Below are positions 22,049 through 32,870 of a DNA stretch of 64,000 nt, in pieces. The stretch covers positions 248,001 through 312,000 of the forward strand of contig CM060202.1 in NCBI GenBank assembly GCA_030562195.1, read 5' to 3'. Source of the DNA: Nipponacmea schrenckii. Its lineage: Eukaryota > Mollusca > Gastropoda > Lottiidae. A program made the position numbers and the translations under genes. The notes under the pieces are model-generated. The model searched no databases and was not told the DNA's origin. It saw only the letters and a list, made by a program, of their open reading frames with translations. The stretch's first letter is position 1. The number at the start of each line of letters is the position of its first letter.

Positions 22049-23821
22049 AGATAGATTGCCAGGCAAGTTAACATACGCCCACTGGCAGCCTTGAATTTGA
22101 ATAAAATATATTGAGCAATAACTCAAAAAACATTCACTGAATATTGAACCCAATGGCAAAACTAAAAAACTGTCAAATCGTCAAATTCAAACTTATCATT
22201 TTCAATACTCATACCAAGTTTCATCAAATCTTTTAAAAAATTGTAGCTTCTTTTGCACCCACAAACATTTTTGAGGCAATTTTACTAAGACAAGCCAATA
22301 ACTAGTCAAAAGGGCAATAACTCAAAAAGCGTTCATCAAAGGGCAATAACTCAAAAAGCGTTCATCGAAAAGTCATCAATTTTGAACTTGGTCACCGCCT
22401 TATCAATTCCAATGCTCATACCCAGTTTCATTCAAATGCATTGAAAATTGTAGCTTCTATTACATCAACAATAAATTTTGGTGTGATGTAACTAAGTTAA
22501 AGGGGCACAGGCTTGATTTGTTTCGGACAATCATCCGACAGCCTCAAACACATGAAATCTTTTGTTTAGCTAATCAGACATAGTCTACAGAGCTTACCTT
22601 TGAAATTTGAGCCTTCAAATCCATGGGTATACATATTTATCCGTGTTTGAAAATCATAATGTCTTAAGATATTATGAACGTCCCGCCATATTGGAAAATC
22701 AAAGAGTTATAAATAGACTACTGCGCAGGCCCACACTGATAAAACAAAAAGAAAGTACATGTAATAACAATTGTAAATTTTGTCAACAGGACACACAATT
22801 TTCAGACTGACTGAAGACCAGCCGCGTACAGCACGGAAAAGAAATAAAAAGTGAAATTATGAGGTATATTTCAAGGTATTTTGCGATTTTCTTAGAGCTT
22901 GAGTATTTCTGAGGACTGTTTAAATGTAACAAAGGCCCAAAACGACCCCTAAAAATCAAGATTGTGCCCCTTTAAGGACAATAACTCAAAATTGCTCATC
23001 AATTTTTGCAGGAGGTTGACAAGAATTATCGGTAAAGGAAAGATTTTTCTTGAATTTAAAATACTCGCACATTAAATTTCATCCAAATCCATCACGAAAA
23101 CCAGCTCTCTATCGGCTCAACAAAGAATTAAAGATCAAGGGCAATAACTCATTGTAACTTTTTTCGATTGGTCTGATTTTTGGGTGATTACAAGGACTCA
23201 CACCATGTTTCGTCAAAATCCAATCAGCTCTCTATTGGGTCCACAAAGAATTAAAGATCAGGGGAATAACTCATTTTTTTCAATTGGTCTATTGTTTAAT
23301 TGGATTCATCCTTGAGTGATTACAAACACAAACACAAAATTTCATTAAAATCCATCCAGAAACCAGCTCTCTATCGTGTCCACAAAGAATTCAAGAACAA
23401 GGGCAGAAGTGTTTTTAAGAACAAGGGCAATAACTCATATTCAAAATTTTTTGATTAATCTGATTTTCAATATGATTCATGCTTGGGTTATAACAAACAC
23501 ACACCAGGTTTGGTCAAAATCCATCAAGAATCCAGCTCTATCGTGTCCACAAACAATTCAAGGACAAGGGCAATAATTTATAGAAAATAGTTTTTGATTG
23601 GTCTGATTTTTAATAGGCTTCATCCTTGGGTGATTACAAAGACTCACCAATTTTTCGTCAAAATCCATCAAGAAACCAGCTCTCTATCGTGTCCACATCA
23701 ATTGTGAATGGAAAGACAGACAGACAGGCGCGTTGACTATATACGCCCACATTAACCATTAAGTAAATATTATTACACATTAATGTGTATACTATTATAC
23801 ATTAATGTGTGGGCGTGTAAT
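22049..23821 (+). mobile_element. Pearl-like element 4, interrupted by a TTAA MITE
   Basis: The left end (TTGCCAGGCAA, ATACGCCCA) is followed by monomers, a MITE at 22497-22975, and then monomers of another subtype (CAGCTCTCTAT, CCACAAAGAATT). The right end is a long-loop hairpin, with ATACGCCCACATTAA at about 23741 facing TTAATGTGTGGGCGT at about 23802. The ORF at 23376-23576 is monomer sequence. Confidence 0.8.
22497..22975 (+). mobile_element. TTAA-flanked MITE family 1, copy 1
   Basis: Ends TTAAAGGGGCACAGGCTTG and CAAGATTGTGCCCCTTTAA. Removing the element and one TTAA restores the pearl monomer phrase (AACTAAGTTAAGGACAATAACTC, a variant of the usual AAGTCAAGGGCAATAACTC). This shows TTAA target duplication, as for piggyBac-type transposition. 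Confidence 0.85.
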
Positions 23822-23906
23822 AAACTTGTATCTTCTAAATGTTGACAGACTGATGGACCAACGAACAGGGGCAACGACAATATGCGTCCATATATTCATG
23901 TGGCGT
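23822..23906 (+). mobile_element. Extra pearl-like right end
   Basis: Monomer tail, GACAGACTGATGGACC tract and the CATATATTCATGTGG hairpin half. It is cut by the start of the following foldback element. Confidence 0.6.
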
Positions 23907-24237
23907 ATGGAAGGGTATCGTTGCCAAAACTGTGTGCAAAGTCAAGATTGCAATGTCAAAAATTCATATTTCCACATGTCACGTTTTACAAAATTCATTA
24001 TCTGCAAAATCAAAATGTCGCAATTTGAATTGCAAAGTCAACAATTACTCATTTCGGTTTTCAAGATTGTCAATTATAACAATGAAAACGCCAACTTGAA
24101 ATCGTTTTCTTACAATATTAACTTCTGCATTTTGCATCAATAACATTACCAACTGTGTATTCTTGACTTTGCATTCTCGACATCTGTAAACTCGACGTCT
24201 GTATTCTTGAACGTTTACCATATAAGGTCCCGTGACC

Positions 24238-24775
24238 CACTTCATTAGCATATTACGGATATCCACGGAAGTTATTAAAGGCGACGTTAAACCTTCATTA
24301 ACATATTACGGAAATCCACGGAAATTTTGACAGACGACGTTAAACCTTCATTAGAATATTACGGAAATCCACGGAAATTTTGACAGACGACGTTAAACCT
24401 TCATTAGAATATTACGGAAATCCACGGAAATTTTGACAGACGACGTTAAACCTTCATTAGAATATTACGGAAATCCACGGAAATTTTGACAGACGACGTT
24501 AAACCTTCATTAGCATATTACGGAGATTCACAGAAGTTATTAAAGGTGACGTTAAACCTTCATTAGCATATTACGGAAATCCACGGAAATTTTGACAGAC
24601 GACGTTAAACCTTCATTAGCATATTACGAAAATCCACGGAAGTTATAAAAGACGGCGTTAATCCTTCATTAGCATATTACGGAAATCCACGGAAGTTATA
24701 AAAGACGGCGTTAAACCTTCATGAGCATATCACGGAAATCCACGGAAGTTATAAACCTTCATTAGCATATTGACT
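24238..24775 (+). repeat. 53-bp minisatellite, about 10 copies
   Basis: Unit CCTTCATTAGCATATTACGG plus AAATCCACGG, AAATTTTGAC and AGACGACGTTAAA. Three central units are almost identical; outer ones vary (GTTATAAAAGACGGCG variant). Confidence 0.9.
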
Positions 24776-24779
24776 GATT

Positions 24780-25285
24780 CTCAACTAAAATGGTAAAGTT
24801 GTGATGGAAAAAATGAGAAAAATAACATCAGTTTTAAGGAAAATTTTTTCTAAAACTGTATTATGTTAGGAAAATAAATGATTTTTTTTTACCAGCCTTG
24901 TTGAATCGGGTCGATCTTTACAGAGGGGGAGTCACATTTTTCTGTAATTGTAATTTATGAGACATACCCATCTAACATAAATCACTGAATTTTAAGTTTT
25001 CTATCAAATGTACGCCATTAATGTTGCGTCAGAATCAAACCCAAGGAATCGATCCTTAAATAATAATAATAATAAACTCTTTATTTTACATCGGTCAGAA
25101 TTAGGCCCAATACACAAGGACATGGTCCTGTCTCACATTCAGCCAATGGGGCAATACATAGGGGGGAAAAAAATAAAAAATAAAAAAAAAGAAAATATTG
25201 ACTGAGCAAGCTCAGATTTAATAATGGATTTGAAGCAACGCACAGATAAAAAGGATTACTGTATAAAAATCACATTTCGTGAATT
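24780..25285. other. Foldback interior, nothing recognised
   Basis: AT-rich, with a short (TAA)n run near 25060. The 65-residue ORF at 25008-25205 spans this run and is not credible. Confidence 0.3.
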
Positions 25286-25786
25286 TTAAAGGGGCCCTGG
25301 CTTTATTTGTTTCGGACAATCATCCGACAGCCTCAAACACATGAAATATTTTGGTTAGCTAATCAGAAATAGTCTACAGAGCTTACCTTTGAAATTTAAG
25401 CCTTCAAATCCATGTGTGTCCATAATTATCCGTGTTTGAAAAATCATAATGTCGTAAGAAATTACGAACGTCCCGCCATATTGGAAAACGGTTCGTCTTA
25501 ATAATCAAAGAGTTATCCTTCCTGTCGTGCAATAGCGGTCATCAATAAAAATAGACTACAATGCATTTTCAATTGTAGACTTTGTCAACAGGACACACAA
25601 TTTTCAGACTGACTGGAGACCACAGCCGCGTACAGCACGGAAAAAAAATTGAAAAGTGAAATTTTTTGTTTGAGGTATATTTCAAGGTATTTTGCGATTT
25701 TCTTAGAGCTTGAGTATTTCTGAGGACTGTTTAAATGTAACAAGGGCCCAAAACAACCCCTTAAAATCATGCCTGGGCCTCTTTAA
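25286..25786 (+). mobile_element. TTAA-flanked MITE family 1, copy 2
   Basis: Ends TTAAAGGGGCCCTGGCTTTA and GCCTGGGCCTCTTTAA. The interior (TTTCGGACAATCATCCGACA, then CCCGCCATATTGG) matches copies 1 and 3. Confidence 0.85.
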
Positions 25787-26422
25787 GTAATTTGCTTTTC
25801 ATCTGTCTAAATCGAACAACTTTTAGTTTTTACATATATTTAATCCACAATATGAAATACGTCCGGTAAAATACATTTCGTGAATGACTGCACAGAAACA
25901 CAATGATTATAAAATCAGAAAATGTGTCATATTTATTAAGAAACTGCCTTAAGTGCAGTAAACAACCGGTTTTGTAGGGAGCAGTCAAGAATTCAGTAAG
26001 ATTAAGAGATTTTCCGTAATAGTAATATGCTAATGAAGGTTTAACGTCGCCTTTTATAACTTCCGTGGATTTCCGTAATGTGCTAATGAAGTAGGTCACG
26101 GAACCTTATATGGTAAACGTTCAAGAATACAGACGTCGAGTTTACAGATGCCGAGAATGCAAAGTCAAGAATACACAGTTGGTAATGTTATTGATGCAAA
26201 ATGCAGAAGTTAATATTGTTGAAACGATTTCAAGTTGGCGTTTTCATTGTTATAATTGACAATCTTGAAAACCGAAATGAGTAATTGTTGACTTTGCAAT
26301 TCAAATTGCGACATTCTGATTTTGTAGAGAATGAATTTTGTAAAACGTGACATGTGGAAATATGAATTTTTGTTTTTGCAATCTTGACTTTGCACACAGT
26401 TTTGGCAACGATACCCCTCCAT

Positions 26423-27034
26423 AGTGGCGGTCTAAAATTCAGACTTCCTAAAAATTCGAAGTCAGAGTTTGCGACCAGTAGGTCGAAAACTAGGAAAACA
26501 AGAAAAAAAGTTTTACTGGCGGTTGAAAACTAAGACTTCTGAATTCTTAGGATTCGACAATCTTTTCAATATTGCTCTATATAAAAAACGAAAACTTGGA
26601 AGTGATTCCTAGGAATTAAAAAATTGGAGTTTTGAACATTATGTATTCCCACAGTTGTAGTTTTATTTTGATACAAAGTTCACAGCTGATGGAGTGTCTT
26701 AAATGCTTAACTTGTTGATAGATTGCTTCTCCATTTAGTTTGGTAAGATATGTCACATAGCGAGTGTTGTTAGCAGGGCATGCTCACCCTTCAGGAACAC
26801 CTTATGCCACTCTGCAACTGGGTTTGTCAACTCGGCTGCCGTCCACATAGCTATTATATATATTATATATTATACTATTTTATGTTATTGACATTCCTAC
26901 CTTCAGTATTATTACATACAGGCCTATTGTCGTTAGACCATCGAAAATCAGCGATTTTACAGGTGGGAAAGAACTAAAGAAACACTACGTGGACTCTTCG
27001 AAAAGGAAGCCAAATTAACATGCAAAGAATCTTG
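26423..27034. other. Spacer with a piece of another repeat
   Basis: CAGGGCATGCTCACCCTTCAGGAACAC at about 26776 resembles GGGTATGCTCACCCTCCAGAACAC at about 43976, so a short shared repeat is present. No gene. Confidence 0.4.
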
Positions 27035-27320
27035 TATCTTAACATGGACATGATGAAGGATAATATCAATGAATGATGACCGATTAGAATTTAATGGCAT
27101 AATATATAGGAAAACAATTGAAACCATACATAGTGGTTAAAGGATTATCGTGACAAGTGTTACTTGCTATTGTTTGTAAATAAAGTAAGTAGTTTTACAC
27201 GGTCCTGATCTCTTTGAAATGAAGTGTTTCCGTGAGCCAAAAGATTTTCATTGTTCATTAATTAACCTATTACTGGTAATCCCTTTATTAACTACATGTA
27301 GATTAATTCGCAGAAAGAGT
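27035..27320 (+). repeat. Repeat family B, single copy
   Basis: Matches the reverse complement of 18950-19275 (ATCTCTTTGAAATG, TACTTGCTATTGTTTG). Confidence 0.6.
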
Positions 27321-27414
27321 TAATTGATATAATGACTGTACGTTACTGTATAGAGGCAAATTGCCGTAGGTCATTTTGGCAAGACTGTCGGTCATGTCCG
27401 CCGTATATGGACAA

Positions 27415-27975
27415 ATCATGATCCCTGAATTGTTCTTTCAGGACTGTTTACAAGCTATAATTGAACGCCTTTTCAAGAACAAGGGCAATTACTCATACAA
27501 ATTGTTTTTGAATTTTGCTGACTTTCAATACGCTTCATCCTTCATTTATAACACATTCTTACTCCAAGTTTCATCAAAATCCATTAAGAATTGTTCTTTC
27601 AAGAGTGTTTACAAGCTAAAATTGAACGCGTTTTCAAGAACAAGGGCAATAACTCATACTAAATATTTTTTGATTTTGCTGAATTTTAAATAGAGTTTAT
27701 CCTCGAGTTATAACATACTCTCACACCAAGTTTCATCAAAATCTGTCAAGAATAGCACATTGAAGAGTGTTAACGAGCCATTCAAGAACAAGGCCAAGAA
27801 CTCAAACTAAATTTTTTCGGATTCCACTGAATTTTAAGGTTCATCCTTGTGTGATCATAAACATATTAAGTTTCATCAAAATCTTTCAAGAATTGCACCT
27901 TCTAGAGTGTTTAGAAGCGTGGACGGATGGACGGACATGGGTGACGACAATATAAGCCCCCCCATTTCATGTGTA
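27415..27975 (+). mobile_element. Pearl-like element 5, left end missing
   Basis: Three to four monomers (TCAAGAACAAGGGCAATAACTC, CCAAGTTTCATCAAAATC), a GACGGATGGACGGACA tract and a decayed right hairpin. ORFs here are monomer translations. Confidence 0.75.
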
Positions 27976-28180
27976 AATTCAAAATAAAAATGCGAGTTGA
28001 ACAAAACCAATCATGAAGATGATTAATGGTGATCTCAGTTGTAAAAAAATATGATGCTTTGACAGGATGAAGATATAAGGCTTTAAATAATGAAACTTCT
28101 GTCAAATTAAACCATTTATTCCGCCAACATTTCGTGTGTCTAAAAACACACTTCCTCAGGGAGTCCAAAAACCAACACAA
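27976..28180 (-). repeat. Possible Penelope-like pseudo-LTR fragment with hammerhead-like core
   Basis: The minus strand reads CTGAGGA, a strong stem (GTGTGT/ACACAC with a T-rich loop), GAAA and TGTTGGC (28161-28123). The order CTGANGA-stem-GAAA is that of a hammerhead core, and similar words occur in pseudo-LTRs of Penelope-like elements. The required U-H after stem III is not clear, so activity is doubtful. Confidence 0.35.
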
Positions 28181-29178
28181 ATCAATTCCAATGCTCACAC
28201 CAAGTTTCATGAAAAACCTCTGAAAATTGGAGGATTTATTGCATCGAAATTAAAATTTTGACAAGATTTCACTATGTCAAGGGCAATAATTCAAAAACTG
28301 TTCATTAAAAAAATTGCCAAATTCAAACTCGACTGTTGTCTTATCAATTCAAATGCTCACACCAAGTTTCATCAAAATCCATTGAAAATTATAGCTTCTA
28401 TTGTCGCAATCTTACTAAGTCAAGGGCAATAACTAAAAAACTGTTCATCGAAAATCTTCAAATTTGAACTTGATCGTCGGCTTCTATTTTTTCTACAACA
28501 AATATAGAGGCAGGGGCAATAACTCCAAAACTGTTTATTGCAAAATCGTACTTGACTGCCGTCTTATCAATTCCAATGCTCACACCAAGTTTCATTAAAA
28601 TCCATAGATAATTGTAGCTTCTATAGTGTCTACAGAAAATAAATTTTTATGCAATTTTACTTAGTCAAGGGCAATTACTCATTCATCAAAAAATCGTCAA
28701 ATATAAACCTGACCACCGCCTTATCAATTCCAATGCTCATACCAAGTTTCATTCAAATGCATTGAAAATTGTAGCTTCTATTGCATCAACAATAAATTTT
28801 GACGTGATGTAAATAAGTCAAGGGCAATAACTCAAAAATAGTTCATCGAAAAATCTTCAAATTCGAAGTTGACCACCGTCTTATCAATTCCGATGCTCAC
28901 ACCAAGTTTCATTAAAATCCATTAAAAATTGTAGCTTCTATTGTGTCTACAACAAACATAGAGGCAGGGGCAATAACTCAAATACTGTTTATCGAAAAAT
29001 TGTCCAAATCCAACTTGACTGCCGTCTTATCAATACCAATGCTCATACCAAGTTTCATTAAAATCCATAGAAAATTGTAGCTTCTATAGTGTCTACAACA
29101 AATGTTGACGGACCGACAGACCGGCAGACAGGGGCAACGACAATATACGTCCACATATTCATGTGGGCGTATAAAAAT
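28181..29178 (+). mobile_element. Pearl-like element 6, left end missing
   Basis: About six monomers of the CAATTCCAATGCTCACACC type. The tail is GACGGACCGACAGACC and a hairpin (TATACGTCCACA facing TGTGGGCGTATA). Confidence 0.8.
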
Positions 29179-29935
29179 CTGTTCATTTGATAATTTCCAT
29201 ACATGCATACCAATTTCATTAAGATTGGATAAACACTTTAGCCTCTATCATGGATACAACCCAAATTTGATGCGTTTTTACTAAGTCAAGGGCAATAACT
29301 CAAAATCCTTTCATTCGATAATTTCCATTTTTGAACTTGACCGAGATCTGATCAATATATACATGTACACCAAGTTTCATTAAGATTGGATAAAATCTTT
29401 ATAGCCTCTATCATGGATACAACCCAAATTTGATGCGTTTTTACTAAGTCAAGGGCAATAACTCAAAATCCGTTCATTCGATAATTTCCATTTTTGATCT
29501 TGACCGAGATCTGATCAATATATACATGTATACCAAGTTTCATTAAGATCGGATAAAACTGTAGCCTCTATCGTGGATACAACCCAAATTTGACATGTTT
29601 TTACTAAGTCAAGGGCAATAACTCAAAACCCATTCGTTCGATAATTTCCATTTTCGAACTTGACCTAGATATCATCAATATATACCTGTATAACAAGTTT
29701 CATTAAGATCAGATAAAAACTGTAGCTTCTATTGTGGATACAACCCAAATTTGACACGTTTTTACTAAATCAAGTGCAATAACTCAAAAACCGTTCATGC
29801 GATAATTTCCATTTTCGAACTTGACCGAGATATCATCAATATATACATGTATACTAAGTTTCATTAAGATCGGATAAAAACTGTAGCCTCTATCGTGGAT
29901 ACAACTAATGTGGATGGACCGACGGACGGACCGAT
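29179..29935 (+). mobile_element. Pearl-like monomer array, both ends missing
   Basis: About five 161-bp monomers of the element-1 subtype start inside a monomer directly after the previous right end and stop in the GACGGACGGACC tract. Confidence 0.75.
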
Positions 29936-30111
29936 ATGAGGTCTTGGTTACTCAAACAACTATCTTTAAATTGAAGTCATCAGTCAATGATGTAAACATA
30001 TAAAACATGATGTCATTAAAAAGATAAAATATGGGGTCATTAAAAGGTTAAGTATTAAGGCATTAAAGCCACTGATGCAGAAAATTCACAATGGAGATAC
30101 AGGAAATGGGA

Positions 30112-30345
30112 CTTTCTTGGTATAGCACAGATTCTAGTGCTGAAAATTGGCTGAGACCCAAGCGCAGTAAAGTCTACCAGTCTGTTGCCTTCTATTTTTG
30201 TGGAAGGTCCGTTGGCCTAGTGGTCTAGACAGTTGACATACATGTATTGCTGGCGATTAGGTGCTTGACTCTAAGATTGCTGGTTCGAAACCCGTTTGGG
30301 TCTCAGCCAATTTTCAGCACTAGAATCTGTGCTATACCAAGAAAG
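30112..30345. mobile_element. tRNA-derived sequence inside a 48-bp perfect inverted repeat
   Basis: Arms 30112-30160 and 30298-30345 are inverse complements (outer CTTTCTTGG/CCAAGAAAG). Between them is a tRNA-like body with Box A TGGCCTAGTGG (30213-30223) and Box B GGTTCGAAACC (30282-30292). It is not a functional tRNA: no acceptor stem or CCA context is visible. Confidence 0.75.
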
Positions 30346-30462
30346 TGTTATCCCAATAACGAAAATGTTGTTGCAACACCACTTTCTAAATGACAATAAA
30401 TCATTTCAAGTAATCAGCCTTGGGAGCTGTGTCGTAACTGATTATCAGAGGCGTAATGCATT

Positions 30463-30670
30463 TTCGCAGTAAAGTCTACCGGTCTGCTGCCTTCTATTTT
30501 TGTGGGAGATCCGTTGGCCGAGTGGTCTAGACAGTTGAAATGTATTGCTGGCGATTAGGTGCCTGACTTTGAGATCGCTGGTTGAAACCCATTTAGGTCT
30601 CAGCCAATTTTCAGCACTAGAATCTGTGCTATACCAAGAAAGTATTATCCCAATAACGAAAATATTGTTG
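30463..30670 (+). mobile_element. tRNA-derived SINE, second copy
   Basis: Repeats the tRNA-like body and 3' tail of the preceding element (Box A TGGCCGAGTGG, Box B decayed to GGTTGAAACC, tail to AACGAAAATATTGTTG). It lacks the upstream inverse arm. Confidence 0.7.
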
Positions 30671-31381
30671 AATTAATTTAGTAGTTAAGAATTCTCTTGG
30701 GGTTCCTGAAGTGGGGTGGCTTTTGGGCAAAGCTAGGAAATTGGTTACATTTTTCCACCAATCATCGAGTGCCACAGACCTTCTCCATGAGAAGCAGAAA
30801 CTGATATTTGATGGGCAGAGAAATTTAATTGGACACAAGCTGATCATTGATGCTATCATTCGTTGGTACTCAACAGTGTTCATTCTACAAAGTTTCAGAA
30901 CAGATCAGAACAGTTTCCTGTACAAATGGCCTTGGCACATGATCCGTCCTTATCAAAATAAGCTAACACACCCCTTAAGAATTGTATATTCTCATTTGAT
31001 GAACAGTCAGTTGTTGAGAGCATAACTAGTGTATTAGTGCCATTTGAAAAGGCTACAAAAATAATATGTGCAGACAAAACCCCCACAATGCACAAGGTCT
31101 TGCCTATTGCCACAAAACTTCTAAGATCAATTGAAATAAAAGAGGAGGACTTTGGAATTGTCAAAAAGGCGAAACAAAAAAGGTAGGAAGAAGTACATAG
31201 CAGAACAGCATCTGACGAAATTACACTCCTTGGGTGTATTATGAACCCAAGATGGCTTGCCAGAAAAGGTAATATACGCCCACTGGCAGCATTGATTTTG
31301 AATAAAAAATAAAATATACATATTCTTCTTTTCAAAAACAGAGCAACAATTGATATTAAATATTTTTCAATAGGGTTCATC

Positions 31382-31715
31382 CAGGGGCGTAGCATGACCA
31401 TTTTGATTGGGGGGGTGTAAAATCTAAGTTTTACCGACAGACACATGTAACATTAAAGTTTTACTGACAGCGCATGTTCTTCCGGGGGGCAAAACACGAC
31501 AAAATCCATCGTTATAGCAAATCCTAAACCTTTGAAAACCATATTAATCAGGGGTGTATCTAGAATTTGCTAGAGGAGGGACTGAAAGGTGATTTTTCCA
31601 AGGCAAGTCCTCAGCCCAAGGCCTTCGTATTTGGCCCTTGCTGTGGACGGGGGGTTCGGGGTCCTTCCCCGAAAATTTCATAAACTAGGAATCCCGGAAA
31701 ATACATCTGACGCGA
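31382..31715 (+). mobile_element. 5' part of a hAT-type non-autonomous element
   Basis: Begins CAGGGGCGTAGCATGACC and matches the first part of the complete copy at 58014-59533 (TTCTTCCGGGG, GTGATTTTTCCAAGGCAAGT). The 3' inverted end is missing. Confidence 0.75.
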
Positions 31716-31846
31716 TTTTGGAAGAAAGAAAAGAAAGTTACATCTATATTTTACAAGGATAGCAACTTAGGTTCACAAGTCCACCGTGACAGGGATCCTT
31801 TTGTACCGGGTGGTCCATGGCCAAACCTCTTAGCAGCGTGCGTGTG

Positions 31847-31870
31847 GACGGACGGACAGACGGACGGACG

Positions 31871-31916
<46 letters not shown>

Positions 31917-31972
31917 GACAGACAGACAGACACAGACAGACAGACGGACACAGACAGACAGACAGACAGACA
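31847..31972. repeat. (GACG)n/(GACA)n microsatellite
   Basis: Pure tetranucleotide tract, the expanded form of the pearl-like tail. ORFs reading Cys-Leu-Ser-Val repeats here are artefacts. Confidence 0.95.
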
Positions 31973-32603
31973 TGGGTGACGACAATATACGCCCCCCCCC
32001 CCATTTCATGTGGGTGTATAAAAACATGGACTTTTGAGTCTGGATATTAATATCTGAGGGAAAAAGTGCGCGGGGAAGAGAAAGATAATGTTGAAAAACA
32101 AGAGGCAGGGCCTTCTTCTCAAGCTGAACCAGATGTTATATCTTGATATTGCTGAACAGTTGAGATATCAACCAAAAAAAACCAAACCAACCAATCAACC
32201 AAAATAATATTTAGAGATACATCTCAGTAACGATTCCTGAGAAAGAAAACAATCTTACAGTATTAGAATGGTGGCGAAAGAATGAAAACTTTTATCCAAG
32301 ATTAAGCAAAGTAGCAAAACAATATTTGGCGATTCCAGGATCTTCTGTTTCATCTGAAATAGTATTCAGCCCTTGCGGACATATTGTAAATAACAAAAGG
32401 TGCCGTCTGAGTCAAAAAAACATAGACCTCTTAGTGTCTTTAAACAAAAATCTTGAATCATATTGGTGAAATAGTGATTGAAATTCATTCAGAATAAAGG
32501 TGCTAGATGAAAAACTGATGTTGATTATTGTTGATTATTGTGGCTTTCATCAATCTGATTTTCTAGTCAATTATTTTCCATGCAACTTGTGATTTGAGAC
32601 CTT

Positions 32604-32870
32604 TAAGTTTGAGAAAAGTATCTAGTCACAATATCATGTTGTTTTGACATTTTGAGACATTTTACCTCCATCTAATCATGTTGTTTTTATTTTGTTAAGT
32701 TTGAGAAAAGTATCTAGTCATAATATCATGTGGTTATCATTTGGAGAAATTTTACATTTATCTAATCATGTTGTTTTTATTTTGTTAAGTTTGAGAAAAG
32801 TATCTAGTCATAATATCATGTTGTTTTGTCATAATATCTAATCAGTAATCACGTCATTTTCTGTTGATTA
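32604..32870 (+). repeat. About 90-bp tandem repeat, three copies
   Basis: AAGTTTGAGAAAAGTATCTA starts units at about 32606, 32696 and 32783, each followed by CATGTTGTTTT-type sequence. Confidence 0.8.

Larger units (their letters stand above)
23907..26422. mobile_element. Foldback element with 53-bp tandem repeats in its left arm
   Basis: The left arm from 23907 (ATGGAAGGGTATCGTTGCC) and the right arm ending 26422 are imperfect inverse complements over about 400 bp. Both reach the unit ACGTTAAACCTTCATTAG. The left arm has expanded that unit to about ten copies, the right has about two. Outer words such as TGCAAAGTCAAGA recur inside each arm. The interior contains TTAA MITE copy 2. ORFs in the arms are not genes. 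Confidence 0.8.
31250..32024 (+). mobile_element. Pearl-like element 7, inside the hAT pseudogene
   Basis: Left end GCTTGCCAGAAAAGG with ATACGCCCACTGGCAGC, right end TGTGGGTGTATAAAA. The middle is replaced by a hAT-type MITE fragment (31382 onward) and a long GACGG/GACA tract at 31847-31972. Confidence 0.8.
30672..32468 (+). pseudogene. hAT transposase (ZBED-type) pseudogene, split by a pearl-like element
   Basis: Part 1 (30672-31249) encodes a helical region beginning near NSLGVPEVGWLLGKARKLV and FFHQSSSATDLL, then IIDAIIRWYST. This matches the start of the RNase-H-like domain of hAT transposases, where R-W-x-S-T follows a conserved Asp-type position. After a frameshift come VPFEKATK and TPTMHKVLP. 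Part 2 (32024-32468), after the inserted element, ends with the hAT C-terminal dimerisation domain: WWRKNENFYPRLSKVAKQYL, IPGSSVSSEIVFS and NNKRCRLSQKNIDLL, then a stop. Zinc-finger BED and N-terminal parts are not found. Several frameshifts; non-functional. Confidence 0.85.

Noticed and set aside
30213..30292. Functional tRNA gene
   Set aside because: Only Box A and Box B are tRNA-like; no acceptor stem pairing, and the sequence is repeated with a SINE tail.
31744..32050. Overlapping ORFs of Cys/Leu/Ser/Val or Thr/Asp/Arg repeats
   Set aside because: They translate the GACG/GACA microsatellite in all frames; not genes.
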